Shown: positions 34,518 to 44,184, counted from the stretch's first letter. The stretch: 64,000 nt of DNA from Desulfosarcina sp. BuS5 (GCF_028752835.1 NZ_CP087952.1:2275041-2339040), one strand, 5' to 3'. Notes: generated by a model not told the origin, from the letters alone. Program-made: numbers and translations.

Positions 34518-37500
34518 TGACGGTAAATGGTTTTAATCTTTTTACAGGCAACCGCCTTGAAAGCCTGGCTGAAGCATTAGCCGAATCAATTTCCGAGCCA
34601 CCGGCTTCTCCTTTTGCTCCGGAAGTTATTGTTCTGCAAAGCAGGGGGATGGAGCGGTGGTTATCTATGCAAATTGCGCAGCAAAAAGGGATTAGCGCAA
34701 ATTTTTCCTTTTCCTTTCCGAATACTTTTCTGCACAATTTATACCGCGAGATCATACCTGATATTCCTGAAGTCTCCCCTTTTGACGCAGACATATTAAC
34801 TTTTACCATTATGAAGCTTCTCCCTGGATGTCTCGCTTCACCAGTTTTTGAAAGCCTTGCCGGATATCTGGGTGATAAAAACGATTCCTTGAAACTTTTT
34901 CAGATTTCAAAAAAAATAGCGGATCTTTTTGAGCAATATATTATTTTTCGGCCTGAAATGATAATAAAATGGGAAAAAGGGGATGAGGATATCTGGCAGG
35001 CACAATTATGGGAAAAAGTAGTTGGGGAAAAAAATATATTGCATCCGGCCCGGCTTCGGGAAATCATGCTAAAATGGTTAAGGGACAGATCCGCTTCCAC
35101 CGAAAAGCTTCCCCAAAGGGTATCCGTCTTCGGAATATCCTATCTCCCTGAATTTCATATGCATATATTTGCAGCGCTCTCTTATGTAATAGAGATTAAC
35201 ATGTATGTTCTAAATCCTTGCCGGGAATACTGGGGAGACATCCTTTCCGATGTTGAAATAAACAGGGTCAAGAAAAAATATGTAAACACCGATAAAACAA
35301 CAAACGAACTGCACCTGAGGAAGGGAAACAGCCTCCTTGCATCTTTAGGGAAACAGGGAAAAGATTTTTTCGAGTTCATCAATGAAATAGACTGTAATAT
35401 ATCCGAACAATTTTATGAATCAGCATGCGCCGGTATGCTTGCACATATCCAAAACGACATTCTTTGGATGCGCGAAACAAAATTTAAGGAAAAACAAGAG
35501 CATATCAACCCGAAAAATGACAAATCGATCCGGATACATTCCTGCCACAGCCCAATGCGGGAGGTTGAGGTACTCCATGATAATCTGCTTGATATGTTTG
35601 CAGAAAACAGTAATCTATTACCGAATGATATTATTGTTATGGCGCCCGATATCGAGTTGTATGCGCCTTATATCCAGGCTGTCTTCAACTCCCGGATTGA
35701 TAACCGCATACCATTTTCCATAGCAGACAGAAGCGCCGCGAAAGAGAGCGGCGTTATCGACGCCTTTATTTCCATACTCGATTTAAAGGAGAGCAGGTTT
35801 GGTATAAACCAGGTGCTTGATCTTCTGGAATCTCCCGGGATTAAAAAAAAATTCTGCCCGGGAAAATCGGATATGGAGATTATCGAAACCTGGACCAGGG
35901 AGACAAACATAAGGTGGGGTATTGATAAAGAAAGCAAGGTAAAACTTAACCTGCCCGCATTCTCCGAAAATACATGGAAGAACGGTCTGGACAGGCTTCT
36001 TTTAGGTTATGCCATGCCTGGTTATAAAAAAAAAATGTTCTCAGGAATACTCCCCTACGATAATATTGAAGGGGAAAACGTAAAGGTTCTCGGCAGTTTC
36101 CTCGATTTTTGCGAAACCCTCTTCTCTTGTGCCGAAGGCTTTAATAAAAATAAAACCTTAAGCGCCTGGAGCATATATCTTAACAATATCATAGATGAGT
36201 TCTTTCTTCTTGATGATGATGATGAATTCGAGATACAGGTAGTCAGACGTATTATCAATGATCTTCAGATAAGTGCGGATATTTCGGGTTTTAACAAAAA
36301 AATAAGCATCGATGTTCTAAAATCGCATATTACAGGGTCGCTCGCTAATAAGAGTTTTGGCTCGGGTTTCATTTCCGGAGGCGTGACCTTCTGTTCAATG
36401 CTGCCCATGAGAAGCATTCCCTTTAAAGTTATATCTCTTATAGGGATGAACCATGACGCCTTTCCCAAGGATACACAGCATCTTAGCTTTGATCTTATTG
36501 CAAAACAACCGAAACCCCTGGACAGATCTAGGCGCAACGACGATAAGTATCTATTTCTCGAAGCATTAATTTCGGCCCGGGAGAGACTATATATCAGCTA
36601 CATAGGGCAGAGCATTCAAGATAACAGCATTATCCCTCCCTCCGTGCTTGTGAGTGAACTCATAGACTACCTGGAAAAAAACTTTGCAGCGTCCGGCGGA
36701 AAAATAGAAAACAAGGTTGTGATAAAACATAGACTTCATGCTTTTTCTCTCGATTATTTCAAAAACAGCGATGATCTGTTCAGTTATTCCAGGGAAAATT
36801 ATAATGCTGCCAAAGCGTTATATATGATGAAAAAGCAGAATCCACCCCCGTTTTTATCCACCCGGCTTGCTAAATCTGATAATCCGCCTGATGATCTACC
36901 TGATAATTTAATGAATATCGCAATCAAAGACTTATTCGATTTTTTCAGTCATCCTGTTAAATATTTTCTGAATAAACGTTTCGGAATATATCTTTCAGAG
37001 GAAATTCAGGCTCAAGACGAGAGAGAAAATTTTAATCTTGATGGTCTGGATAGATATATTTTAGGATACACCCTCGTAAAAGAAAGCCTCTCGGGAATGG
37101 ATCCGGATGACTATCTGCCGGTGCAAAAAGCCGAAGGCCGGCTGCCGCACGGGAATGTCGGTGATTACCTCTACATGAAGTTGAGCGCCGATGCCCTGGA
37201 ATTTGTAAAAAGAATTAAAAAGCACACCAAAACAAGCAGGCTTGATCCTGTTGAATTCTCTCTTGATATTAAAGGCTGTAACCTTTACGGAAAACTTGAT
37301 GATGTTTATGACCACGGAATTGTAAAAAGCAGATATGGATCGGCAAGGTCAAAAGATCTTTTAATATCCTGGCTGTCCCATCTCGTCTTCTGCTCTTTAA
37401 GCGCTTCAGAAAAAAACAAAGAATCTTCCTGCGTCAGTTTTCTTGTATGCAAAGATGCAGTCTGGGAGTTTACCCCTCCTGAACAGAGCAACAATATTCT

Positions 37501-37804
37501 CTATGAGCTGATATCCATCTTTTCCGGGGGATTATCCGGACCTGTCAAATTTTTTCCTGAATCATCCCTGGAATATGCGAAAAAACTTCTGCAGAAAAAC
37601 AAATCACCTGAAGCAGCCCTGAATTCTGCCAGGCGCATTTGGACAGGGGATGAATACAAAAAAGGAGAGGCTGAAAATCTGTATAACAGCCTTTGCTTTG
37701 GAAGATCTCACATCAGTACCGAGTCTCCTGTTGACGAAGAATTCCAGGCTATTTCAGAAACAATTTTTACACCTGCCTTTAAATGTATTAAGCAAGTCTA
37801 TTAA
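34517..37804 (+). CDS. recC: Exodeoxyribonuclease V gamma subunit (RecC)
   Basis: Scaffold and Chi-recognition subunit of the RecBCD double-strand-break repair nuclease, 1095 residues. It starts MTVNGFNLFTGNRLESLAEA and includes the RecC signatures VIVLQSRGMERWLSMQIA, FSFPNTFLH, VFGISYLPEFHM, SIRIHSCHSPMREVEVLHD, DIIVMAPDIE and FKVISLIGMNHDAFP. Members normally sit before recB and recD; here a thioesterase follows and neither partner is in the window, so the complex must be completed by genes elsewhere or this copy is orphaned. Full length with no frameshift. Confidence 0.94.
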   Translation: MTVNGFNLFTGNRLESLAEALAESISEPPASPFAPEVIVLQSRGMERWLSMQIAQQKGISANFSFSFPNTFLHNLYREIIPDIPEVSPFDADILTFTIMKLLPGCLASPVFESLAGYLGDKNDSLKLFQISKKIADLFEQYIIFRPEMIIKWEKGDEDIWQAQLWEKVVGEKNILHPARLREIMLKWLRDRSASTEKLPQRVSVFGISYLPEFHMHIFAALSYVIEINMYVLNPCREYWGDILSDVEINRVKKKYVNTDKTTNELHLRKGNSLLASLGKQGKDFFEFINEIDCNISEQFYESACAGMLAHIQNDILWMRETKFKEKQEHINPKNDKSIRIHSCHSPMREVEVLHDNLLDMFAENSNLLPNDIIVMAPDIELYAPYIQAVFNSRIDNRIPFSIADRSAAKESGVIDAFISILDLKESRFGINQVLDLLESPGIKKKFCPGKSDMEIIETWTRETNIRWGIDKESKVKLNLPAFSENTWKNGLDRLLLGYAMPGYKKKMFSGILPYDNIEGENVKVLGSFLDFCETLFSCAEGFNKNKTLSAWSIYLNNIIDEFFLLDDDDEFEIQVVRRIINDLQISADISGFNKKISIDVLKSHITGSLANKSFGSGFISGGVTFCSMLPMRSIPFKVISLIGMNHDAFPKDTQHLSFDLIAKQPKPLDRSRRNDDKYLFLEALISARERLYISYIGQSIQDNSIIPPSVLVSELIDYLEKNFAASGGKIENKVVIKHRLHAFSLDYFKNSDDLFSYSRENYNAAKALYMMKKQNPPPFLSTRLAKSDNPPDDLPDNLMNIAIKDLFDFFSHPVKYFLNKRFGIYLSEEIQAQDERENFNLDGLDRYILGYTLVKESLSGMDPDDYLPVQKAEGRLPHGNVGDYLYMKLSADALEFVKRIKKHTKTSRLDPVEFSLDIKGCNLYGKLDDVYDHGIVKSRYGSARSKDLLISWLSHLVFCSLSASEKNKESSCVSFLVCKDAVWEFTPPEQSNNILYELISIFSGGLSGPVKFFPESSLEYAKKLLQKNKSPEAALNSARRIWTGDEYKKGEAENLYNSLCFGRSHISTESPVDEEFQAISETIFTPAFKCIKQVY

Positions 37805-37822
37805 TCAGTAGAAGGGGCCATT

Positions 37823-38317
37823 ATGATTGGGAAAAAGGTCAAGGAGAGCAGTGTAACCATTTCGCTTGTTACACTGCCCCAGGATGCCAACCCTGCCGGT
37901 ATGGTGCATGGCGGCGTGATTATGTATCATATTGACAATGCCGCCGGCGTGACTGCCATGCGACATACCCGGGAAAATGCAGTTACAGCCTCCATCGACC
38001 GGCTCGATTTTCATAATCCGGTTTTTGTGGGGAATCTTCTGATCATCAAGGCCGGCTTGAATCGGGTAGGCAAAACTTCAATGGAAGTCGGTGTCCGTGT
38101 TGAGGCGGAAAATCTTTTTACCGGCAAAGTTACTCATACCGCTTCTGCGTATTTAACTTTTGTGGCCCTGGATAAAGATCGCCGGCCGATGAAAGTACCG
38201 CCTCTGATTCTGGAAACTGATGATGAAAAAAGGCGCAATCGCCAGGCTTTAGACAGGCATAAGTTAAGAATTGCGGAAAAGAAAAAAACAAGACGGAATT
38301 ATGACATCAACACATGA
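37823..38317 (+). CDS. Hotdog-fold acyl-CoA thioesterase (YciA/BFIT type)
   Basis: A 164-residue cytosolic thioesterase that hydrolyses acyl-CoA esters. The signature NPAGMVHGGVIMYHIDNAAG gives the HGG turn and catalytic Asp of the acyl-CoA hydrolase family, with VTASIDRLDFHNPVFVGNLL next. A Lys/Arg-rich tail (KKRRNRQALDRHKLR style) extends the C-terminus. It lies 18 bases after recC with AGAAGGGGC upstream, so it may be co-transcribed, although no functional link is evident. Confidence 0.85.
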   Translation: MIGKKVKESSVTISLVTLPQDANPAGMVHGGVIMYHIDNAAGVTAMRHTRENAVTASIDRLDFHNPVFVGNLLIIKAGLNRVGKTSMEVGVRVEAENLFTGKVTHTASAYLTFVALDKDRRPMKVPPLILETDDEKRRNRQALDRHKLRIAEKKKTRRNYDINT

Positions 38318-38401
38318 TGCTCGGACATCCACATAGCAATAAAGTCAGCGCCCTTACGGGCGCAACACAAAAAAGTTACACAAATTAATATGGCTATCCC
38401 C

Positions 38402-38662
38402 AGGCCGCCCTGAAAGGGCTAAACATATCAGCCCGGAGCAACGCCCCGGAAAAAGATTATATATTCCCCAAAAGCCCTGAAAGGGCAATACATAGTGAAG
38501 TGCTAAAGAAAGAAGACGAAATGAGGAGCGTGTAAAGACAACCTGAAGATAAGATGCCGAAAAATAAATATATGTCACGCCCTTTCAGGGCTGATTGATT
38601 ATGGAATATTAGAATCCCAGAGCGTTGCCCTGGGCTGGTATGTATAGCCCTTTCAGGGCTGA
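38402..38662. repeat. Inverted array of GCCCTGAAAGGGC palindromic modules
   Basis: A 45-base module (CGCCCTGAAAGGGCTAAACA, then CAGCCCGGAGCAACGCC) at 38402-38446 recurs inverted at 38619-38662. Two further GCCCTGAAAGGGC-type palindromes lie between, near 38472 and 38579. The whole 38318-38902 spacer contains no convincing gene. Short frames in 38625-38913 look spurious. Confidence 0.65.
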
Positions 38663-38902
38663 TAATCGAATAACTTTTTCATATTGCACCCGAACAATTA
38701 AAGGAAAAGTGAATAGTTCACCTATGGGTATGAACTCACGGGAACCCAAGTCATGTCATCAGCCATCAGCATACTATTTTGTTTGGCTTTTACTGTCTCA
38801 ACTATTGCTGCCAGCACCACACAATGCCAATACGACGAGACCTCCACCGCCTCACCCGTGTTGAACGATCGGATGGAACAAATATGACCGCCTGGAGGCA
38901 TA

Positions 38903-40741
38903 ATGAATAACATTAACGAACAACTTGTCGGAAAAAAGAAAAACAGCAGATGGGCAATTCGTCCACTGGTTCCTGGAGAAGTTTACACGAACCGCGAGGA
39001 ACATCTGGAATATCTTTACAATGCAGCTCTTGACGCCATAGGCCGCAGGACCATGTCCACCGTCCTTTTAGGCCAGCGCCGCATGGGCAAAACAGAGATA
39101 TTCAAGCGTGTAGTAAACCGCCTTTTTTTCGAGCAGGATCATCTGGATCCAAAAGCGGTTATTCCTGTCTATTACAGCTTTAAAGATGAGCCGCTTGACA
39201 GGTGGGAATTTGCTATAGGATATACGGAAAATTTTCTTCGCTGGTATGCTGCGTTTCGATTAAGAGAGCCCCAAATTCTTTCCACGAAAAATCTTGACCT
39301 TGACGATCTTTCTGAATTGATCAGGCTGCGTCTTGATGTGCCTGAGGGCTTGTCAGGCGCTCTAAAGTTCATAGAGTCTCTTCAGAAGAAGAAGGTCACA
39401 ATACCTGAAGATGAGGCCGTTACACTACCACGGCGAGTTTCCGACTGGGACGAAAGTACGATTATAATGTTCCTGGACGAATTCCAGAATACCCGTCTTC
39501 CCCAATACAACTTCAGCATAGTCGGTTTTATGCAGGAAGCGGTAGAATCTCCTACATGTCCCCATTTTGTAACCGGCTCTGCCATGAGCATCCTGGCAAG
39601 AGAGATACTTGGTCGGGGGTCGCTTTTCGGAAGGTTTCGCAGCCATCCGATTGAACCGATGACCAACTATTGGGGGGCGCAGTTGGCGTTCAAGGCTTCC
39701 CTCTATCATAAAGCTCACATAGAAAAAAAAATGCTGCCCGTAGTAGCAGACCGCTGCGGGGGAAATCCATTTTATATTACAGCAGTAATCCAGCAGGCAG
39801 CAGAACAGGGCAAACCGATTATCAGCGAAGAGTCACTTAACGAAATCCTCGCTGTAGACCTTTCTTCCGGTTTTATATGGGCTGAACTGAATGACCAGGT
39901 AACAAAGTGGATAGAAAGAATTAATGAATATGGAATTACTAAGTGGGTTCTCTATCTTTCTGCTTTGGAAGAAGGAGATCGGCTTGATCTTGATAGAATT
40001 CAGAAAGAACTTGCAGAGCGTGAAGGAAAACACGTACCCATGGAGACTATCAGGGATGTATTGATAAAGCTTTCCAGGGGTGATCTTCTCCAGTACATGG
40101 AACTTGGCGGATGGTTCAGAAAGATAGATGATCCGATCCTGCTTGAGTTTTTAAAGGTGTGGGGCAGAATTGAGGTGGAGGGTCATGATCGTGCCAGGGT
40201 TCAGAAAGAGCTTGTTCGGCATTATCAAACCCTTGACAAACGAATTAATGACCACCTTGGATATCTCGCTGAAGTATATATGGCGCAGGTCTTATGGAAC
40301 GGCCAGAGAAAAACTCTGGCCGGCCGGTTTTTTCACAGCAATGAAGATGTGACATTGCCCTGGCGTTTCATATATATAAGACATCGCACCAGACTTGGAG
40401 CGGCAAAAGAGATGGAGATTGATGTCGAAGCGGCAGCGGCAAAGGAGCACTGGATATGTGAAAGCAAGTGGTGGCATGGTCGGAAGGTTGGTCATGCTGA
40501 TGTGGAATCACTCCTGCGAAAGGCCGAAGCCCTGCGGGAGGCGGAAGGCGAAGGTCTTGAGACGATGAGAGTCTGGTTTTTTGCTCATGATGGTTTTACA
40601 AAAAAAGCAGAAGGCCTAATGAAGAAAAAGGATATGCTCTGGTCTGTAAGAGATGATCTTGACGGTCTGCTTGAGTCTGTGGGGTTGCGTCGTTTGCCGA
40701 ACATAGTAAACAAAAAGGGAATTGAGGAGAGCGTAAGTTGA
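38903..40741 (+). CDS. P-loop ATPase with C-terminal PD-(D/E)XK-like nuclease motif, copy 1
   Basis: A 612-residue protein of unassigned function. Walker A is GQRRMGKT (57-64), Walker B is IIMFLDE (187-193), and HFVTGSAMSIL (221-231) is a sensor-like segment. A winged-helix-like middle (about 340-415) leads to a C-terminal domain with Glu457, Asp507 and Glu520-x-Lys522 (EIDVE...CESKWW), spaced as in restriction-endonuclease-like folds. The plan resembles archaeal-type ATPase/DUF234 proteins. GGAGG precedes the ATG by 5 bases. It overlaps copy 2 by 4 bases. A defence or DNA-processing role is inferred, not shown. Confidence 0.8.
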   Translation: MNNINEQLVGKKKNSRWAIRPLVPGEVYTNREEHLEYLYNAALDAIGRRTMSTVLLGQRRMGKTEIFKRVVNRLFFEQDHLDPKAVIPVYYSFKDEPLDRWEFAIGYTENFLRWYAAFRLREPQILSTKNLDLDDLSELIRLRLDVPEGLSGALKFIESLQKKKVTIPEDEAVTLPRRVSDWDESTIIMFLDEFQNTRLPQYNFSIVGFMQEAVESPTCPHFVTGSAMSILAREILGRGSLFGRFRSHPIEPMTNYWGAQLAFKASLYHKAHIEKKMLPVVADRCGGNPFYITAVIQQAAEQGKPIISEESLNEILAVDLSSGFIWAELNDQVTKWIERINEYGITKWVLYLSALEEGDRLDLDRIQKELAEREGKHVPMETIRDVLIKLSRGDLLQYMELGGWFRKIDDPILLEFLKVWGRIEVEGHDRARVQKELVRHYQTLDKRINDHLGYLAEVYMAQVLWNGQRKTLAGRFFHSNEDVTLPWRFIYIRHRTRLGAAKEMEIDVEAAAAKEHWICESKWWHGRKVGHADVESLLRKAEALREAEGEGLETMRVWFFAHDGFTKKAEGLMKKKDMLWSVRDDLDGLLESVGLRRLPNIVNKKGIEESVS

Positions 40742-42543
40742 ATTCTTTTAACGAACAACTTGTCACAAAAAAGAAAAACAGCAGATGGGCAATTCGTCCG
40801 TTGGTTCCTGGAGAAGTTTACACGAACCGCGAGGAACATCTGGAATATCTTTACAATGCAGCTCTTGACGCCATAGGCCGCAGGACCATGTCCACCGTGC
40901 TTTTAGGCCAGCGCCGCATGGGCAAGACAGAAATTTTCAAGCGTGTAGTAAATCGTCTCTTTTTCGAGCAGGATCATCTGGATCCAAATGCGGTTATTCC
41001 TGTCTATTACAGCTTTAAAGATGAGCCGCTTGACAGGTGGGAATTTGCTATAGGATATACGGAAAATTTTCTTCGCTGGTATGCTGCGTTTCGATTAAGA
41101 GAGCCTTCTATTCTGTCTCCTGACTCAGTAAGCAGGGATGGCCTTTCGGAAATGATTAAAGCACGTCTTGAAGTTCCTGAAGGGCTTGCAGGCGCTCTCA
41201 ATTTCATGCGGTTCCTCCAGGAAAAGGATGTAACTACGCCTGAAGACAAAGCTGTGACTCTTCCCCGGAGGGTTTCTGACTGGGACGAGAGTACCATTGT
41301 CATGTTCCTGGACGAATTCCAGAACACCCGTCTTCCCCAATACAATTTCAGCATTGTCGGTTTTATGCAGGAAGCGGTAGAATCTCCTACATGTCCCCAT
41401 TTTGTCACGGGCTCTGCCATGAGCATCCTGGCAAGAGAGATACTTGGTCGGGGGTCGCTTTTCGGAAGGTTTCGCAGCCATCCGATTGAACCGATGACCA
41501 ACTATTGGGGGGCGCGGTTGGCGTTCAAGGCTTCCCTCTATCATAAAGCTCACATAGAAAAAAAAATGCTGCCCGTAGTAGCAGACCGCTGCGGGGGAAA
41601 TCCATTTTATATTACAGCGGTAATCCAGCAGGCAGCAGAACAGGGCAAACCGATTATCAGCGAAGAGTCACTTAATGAAATCCTCGCAGTAGACCTTTCT
41701 TCCGGTTTTATATGGGCTGAATTGAACGACCAGGTAACAAAGTGGATAGAGCGGATCAATGAATATGGAATAACAAAGTGGGTCTTATATCTTTCCGCTT
41801 TAGAAGAAGGAGACCGGCTTGATCTTGATAGAATCCGGAAAAAGCTTGTTGAGCGTGAAGGAAAACACGTACCCATGGAGACTATCAGGGATGTATTGAT
41901 AAAACTCTCCAGAGGTGATCTTCTCCAATACATGGAACTTGGCGGATGGTTCAGAAAAATAGACGATCCGATCCTGCTTGAGTTTTTAAAGGTGTGGGGC
42001 AGAATTGAGGTTGAGGGTCATGATCGTGCCAAAGTCCAAAAAGAACTTATTCGGCATTATCAAACCCTTGACAGACGGATTAATGATCACCTTGGATATC
42101 TCGCTGAAGTATATATGGCGCAGGTTTTATGGAACGGCCAGAGAAAAACTCTGGCCGGCAGGTTTTTCCACAGCAATGAAGATGTGACATTACCATGGCG
42201 TTTCATATATATAAGACATCGAACCAGACTTGGAGCGGCAAAAGAGATGGAGATTGATGTCGAAGCGGCAGCGGCAAAGGAACACTGGATATGTGAAAGC
42301 AAATGGTGGCATGGTCGGAAGGTTGGTCATGCTGAGGTGGAATCACTCCTGCAAAAGGCCGAAGCCTTACGGGAGGCGGAAGGCGAAGGTCTTGAGACGA
42401 TGAGGGTCTGGTTTTTTGCTCATGATGGTTTTACAGAAAAAGCAGAAGACCTAATGAAGAAAAAAAATGTGCTCTGGTCAGTAAGGGAAGATCTGGACGG
42501 TCTGCTTGAGTCTGTTGGGTTGCGTCGTTTGCCGAACATATAG
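40738..42543 (+). CDS. P-loop ATPase with C-terminal PD-(D/E)XK-like nuclease motif, copy 2
   Basis: A 601-residue tandem paralogue of the preceding gene, starting at a TTG that overlaps its stop region (TTGA). About nine in ten residues match, and all key motifs (GQRRMGKT, VMFLDEFQNT, EIDVE, CESKWW) are kept. Differences concentrate in residues about 124-172, between near-identical flanks. The protein ends LRRLPNI because the TAG stop comes from the R1 repeat at 42539; copy 1 has 12 more residues there. The pair may form hetero-oligomers with distinct specificities; that is inference. Confidence 0.8.
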   Translation: MNSFNEQLVTKKKNSRWAIRPLVPGEVYTNREEHLEYLYNAALDAIGRRTMSTVLLGQRRMGKTEIFKRVVNRLFFEQDHLDPNAVIPVYYSFKDEPLDRWEFAIGYTENFLRWYAAFRLREPSILSPDSVSRDGLSEMIKARLEVPEGLAGALNFMRFLQEKDVTTPEDKAVTLPRRVSDWDESTIVMFLDEFQNTRLPQYNFSIVGFMQEAVESPTCPHFVTGSAMSILAREILGRGSLFGRFRSHPIEPMTNYWGARLAFKASLYHKAHIEKKMLPVVADRCGGNPFYITAVIQQAAEQGKPIISEESLNEILAVDLSSGFIWAELNDQVTKWIERINEYGITKWVLYLSALEEGDRLDLDRIRKKLVEREGKHVPMETIRDVLIKLSRGDLLQYMELGGWFRKIDDPILLEFLKVWGRIEVEGHDRAKVQKELIRHYQTLDRRINDHLGYLAEVYMAQVLWNGQRKTLAGRFFHSNEDVTLPWRFIYIRHRTRLGAAKEMEIDVEAAAAKEHWICESKWWHGRKVGHAEVESLLQKAEALREAEGEGLETMRVWFFAHDGFTEKAEDLMKKKNVLWSVREDLDGLLESVGLRRLPNI

Positions 42544-42666
42544 ATTGTCAGATAATTACCCGATTTTAAAATTTGGCACAAGGCCAGAGGGGGTATGGGT
42601 TCAAAATCTTGAACCCATACTCCAACGACCGATAACGCAGTAAAATTATTTATGTGACAATCTATA
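42539..42666. repeat. R1-family repeat with intact ends, overlapping a stop codon
   Basis: The 128-bp element runs from TATAGATTGTCAGATAATTA to AATTATTTATGTGACAATCTATA-type ends, terminal inverted repeats of about 17 bases. It contains the R1 core CCAACGACCGATAACGCAG and a GGGTATGGGTTC/GAACCCATAC hairpin. Its first TAG is the stop of the second ATPase gene. Confidence 0.85.
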
Positions 42667-42711
42667 GTAGCCAAGGAGGACAATGATAAAATTATCCTCC
42701 TTGTATGAAAT

Positions 42712-43587
42712 TTACAGCAGATTTTCCTGACGCAGGCGGTTAATGATCTCGGTTGTTGATTTGCTGCGGTCCATAGTATAAAAATGAAGACCTGCAACTC
42801 CGTTTTTCAGCAAGCCCCGGCATTGCTCAACAGCGAAATCTATACCAAAATTTAATACATCATCCTTATCAGCTTTAGCCAGTTCATCAAGCTTGCCCTG
42901 CAAGTCATCCGCGATGGTAGTTCCGCAAACCTTGGAGAGTATTTTAGTCATTTTAACCGTATAGATCGGCATAATACCCGGAATAATGGGAATATTAATT
43001 CCGGCGGCCCTGCATTTTTTAATATATTCAAAAAAATAGTTATTATCATAGCAATACTGAGCAATAACATATTCAGCGCCGTTTTTTTCCTTGAGTTTCA
43101 AAAATTCAATATCTTTTTCAAGGCTTTCCGCCTCAATGTGCCCCTCAGGATATCCTGCGCATCCGAGGGTAAAATCGTAACGTTCTTTAATAAAACCTAG
43201 CATTTCCGAAGCATAGGAAAAACTGTCGGGATGGGGGGTATAATTATCATCCCTGGGTTTATCCCCGCGAATAACAAAAATTGTTTCAACACCGATACCT
43301 TTATATTTATCCAAAACTTCCGTAATCTCATCAGGTCCAAGCCCGAGACCGGCTATATATGCTACAGTAGGCAGCTTTTTATCCATTATATTTTTAACTG
43401 TCTGATATGACCCATCCCGGTTTGAACCGCCTGCTCCAAATGTTACAGACATATAATCGGGTTTAAGCTCGGCAAGCTTATCTATGATTGCGCCAAACTT
43501 TCCGGCTGCCTTTTCATCCCTTGGTGGAAAAAACTCCATCGAGATAACAGGTTTTTTACTGTTTTCGTACAAACTTGAAACACGCAT
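42712..43587 (-). CDS. metF: Methylenetetrahydrofolate reductase
   Basis: Flavoprotein reducing 5,10-methylene-THF to 5-methyl-THF, for methionine synthesis and, in Wood-Ljungdahl organisms, C1 metabolism. About 291 residues from the ATG at 43587 (MRVSSLYENSKKPVISMEFF), chosen because GGAGG lies 10 bases upstream. Family features: EFFPPRD, SVTFGAGGSNRDGSYQTVKN, VIRGDKPRDD and GCAGYPEGH, with the late AAGINIPIIPGIMPI. It is the short bacterial type without a regulatory domain. Monocistronic, convergent with the ATPase pair. Confidence 0.95.
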   Translation of the reverse strand: MRVSSLYENSKKPVISMEFFPPRDEKAAGKFGAIIDKLAELKPDYMSVTFGAGGSNRDGSYQTVKNIMDKKLPTVAYIAGLGLGPDEITEVLDKYKGIGVETIFVIRGDKPRDDNYTPHPDSFSYASEMLGFIKERYDFTLGCAGYPEGHIEAESLEKDIEFLKLKEKNGAEYVIAQYCYDNNYFFEYIKKCRAAGINIPIIPGIMPIYTVKMTKILSKVCGTTIADDLQGKLDELAKADKDDVLNFGIDFAVEQCRGLLKNGVAGLHFYTMDRSKSTTEIINRLRQENLL

Positions 43588-43773
43588 AATTTCATTACCT
43601 CCAATCATTCTTTTAGAAATGTAGATAAAATAAAATAACTTCCACGTTCATCAGGCTATGGCCTGAATGCCATTATATATTTATGGAAAAATCTCTCCGG
43701 ATTGCTTACCATGTAAAATAAATCCGGGCAATAAATAAACAATTATAAGAGCAACAGTAAAAAAGAGTATTAA

Positions 43774-43933
43774 GGGAACTTCCAAAAAATAATGTACCCA
43801 CCCTGCTTGCTCTTTTGCCCGTCTTCTACGTTGTAATAACAGGCACATAGCTCTCGCTATGCACCTGCCATCACGCCTTGAAGACGAACAAAAGTTCTGC
43901 ACGATATAGGTATATTATTTTATTCCAGTTCCC
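43774..43933. repeat. R4-family inverted-repeat element, copy 1
   Basis: Begins GGGAACTTCCAAAAAATAAT and ends ATTATTTTATTCCAGTTCCC, imperfect inverted ends of about 20 bases. The interior has GTCTTCTACGTTG and ATCACGCCTTGAAGAC, another inverted pair. A second copy lies at 50869-51026. The rest of the 43588-44219 spacer holds an R1 copy; a hydrophobic minus-strand frame near 43681-43770 is too short to call. Confidence 0.8.
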
Positions 43934-44072
43934 TAAGTCCAAACGGCTCAGGGCCGGATGGGATAACGATTAATTATTGAAGGTTCTGGCATGATGATTT
44001 CCAAATGCGGTTACCCTGAATTGGGGAAATGGTTATTGTTGACTTTCCCATTTGATTTTAATATATATTTTT

Positions 44073-44184
44073 GAATAAGTAATTTCATAAGGATGGAGGG
44101 GTAACTGGTGAAGGCGTACCGGTAGTACGTCGACCGAAGGTTTTGACCGATAACGCAGTGAAATTCTTTATATGACAATCTATA
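44073..44184. repeat. R1-family repeat, copy upstream of psd
   Basis: Contains TTTTGACCGATAACGCAGTG and the right end TATATGACAATCTATA of the R1 family; the left end has decayed to TAATTTCATAAGGATGGAGG. A GGCGTACCGGTAGTACGTCG hairpin replaces the centre of other copies. It ends 35 bases before psd. Confidence 0.75.

Noticed and set aside
38402-38662. Possible CRISPR array from repeated GCCCTGAAAGGGC units
   Set aside because: Units are palindromes in both orientations with irregular spacing and no uniform spacers; no cas genes are present.
38903-42543. Tandem ATPase genes as an assembly duplication
   Set aside because: The block at residues 124-172, the different start codons and the different 3' ends show two real, diverged copies.
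43681-43902. A 73-codon minus-strand frame with a hydrophobic stretch
   Set aside because: Most of it lies inside the R4 element, so the start and first half are repeat sequence; only the hydrophobic tail might be a remnant.
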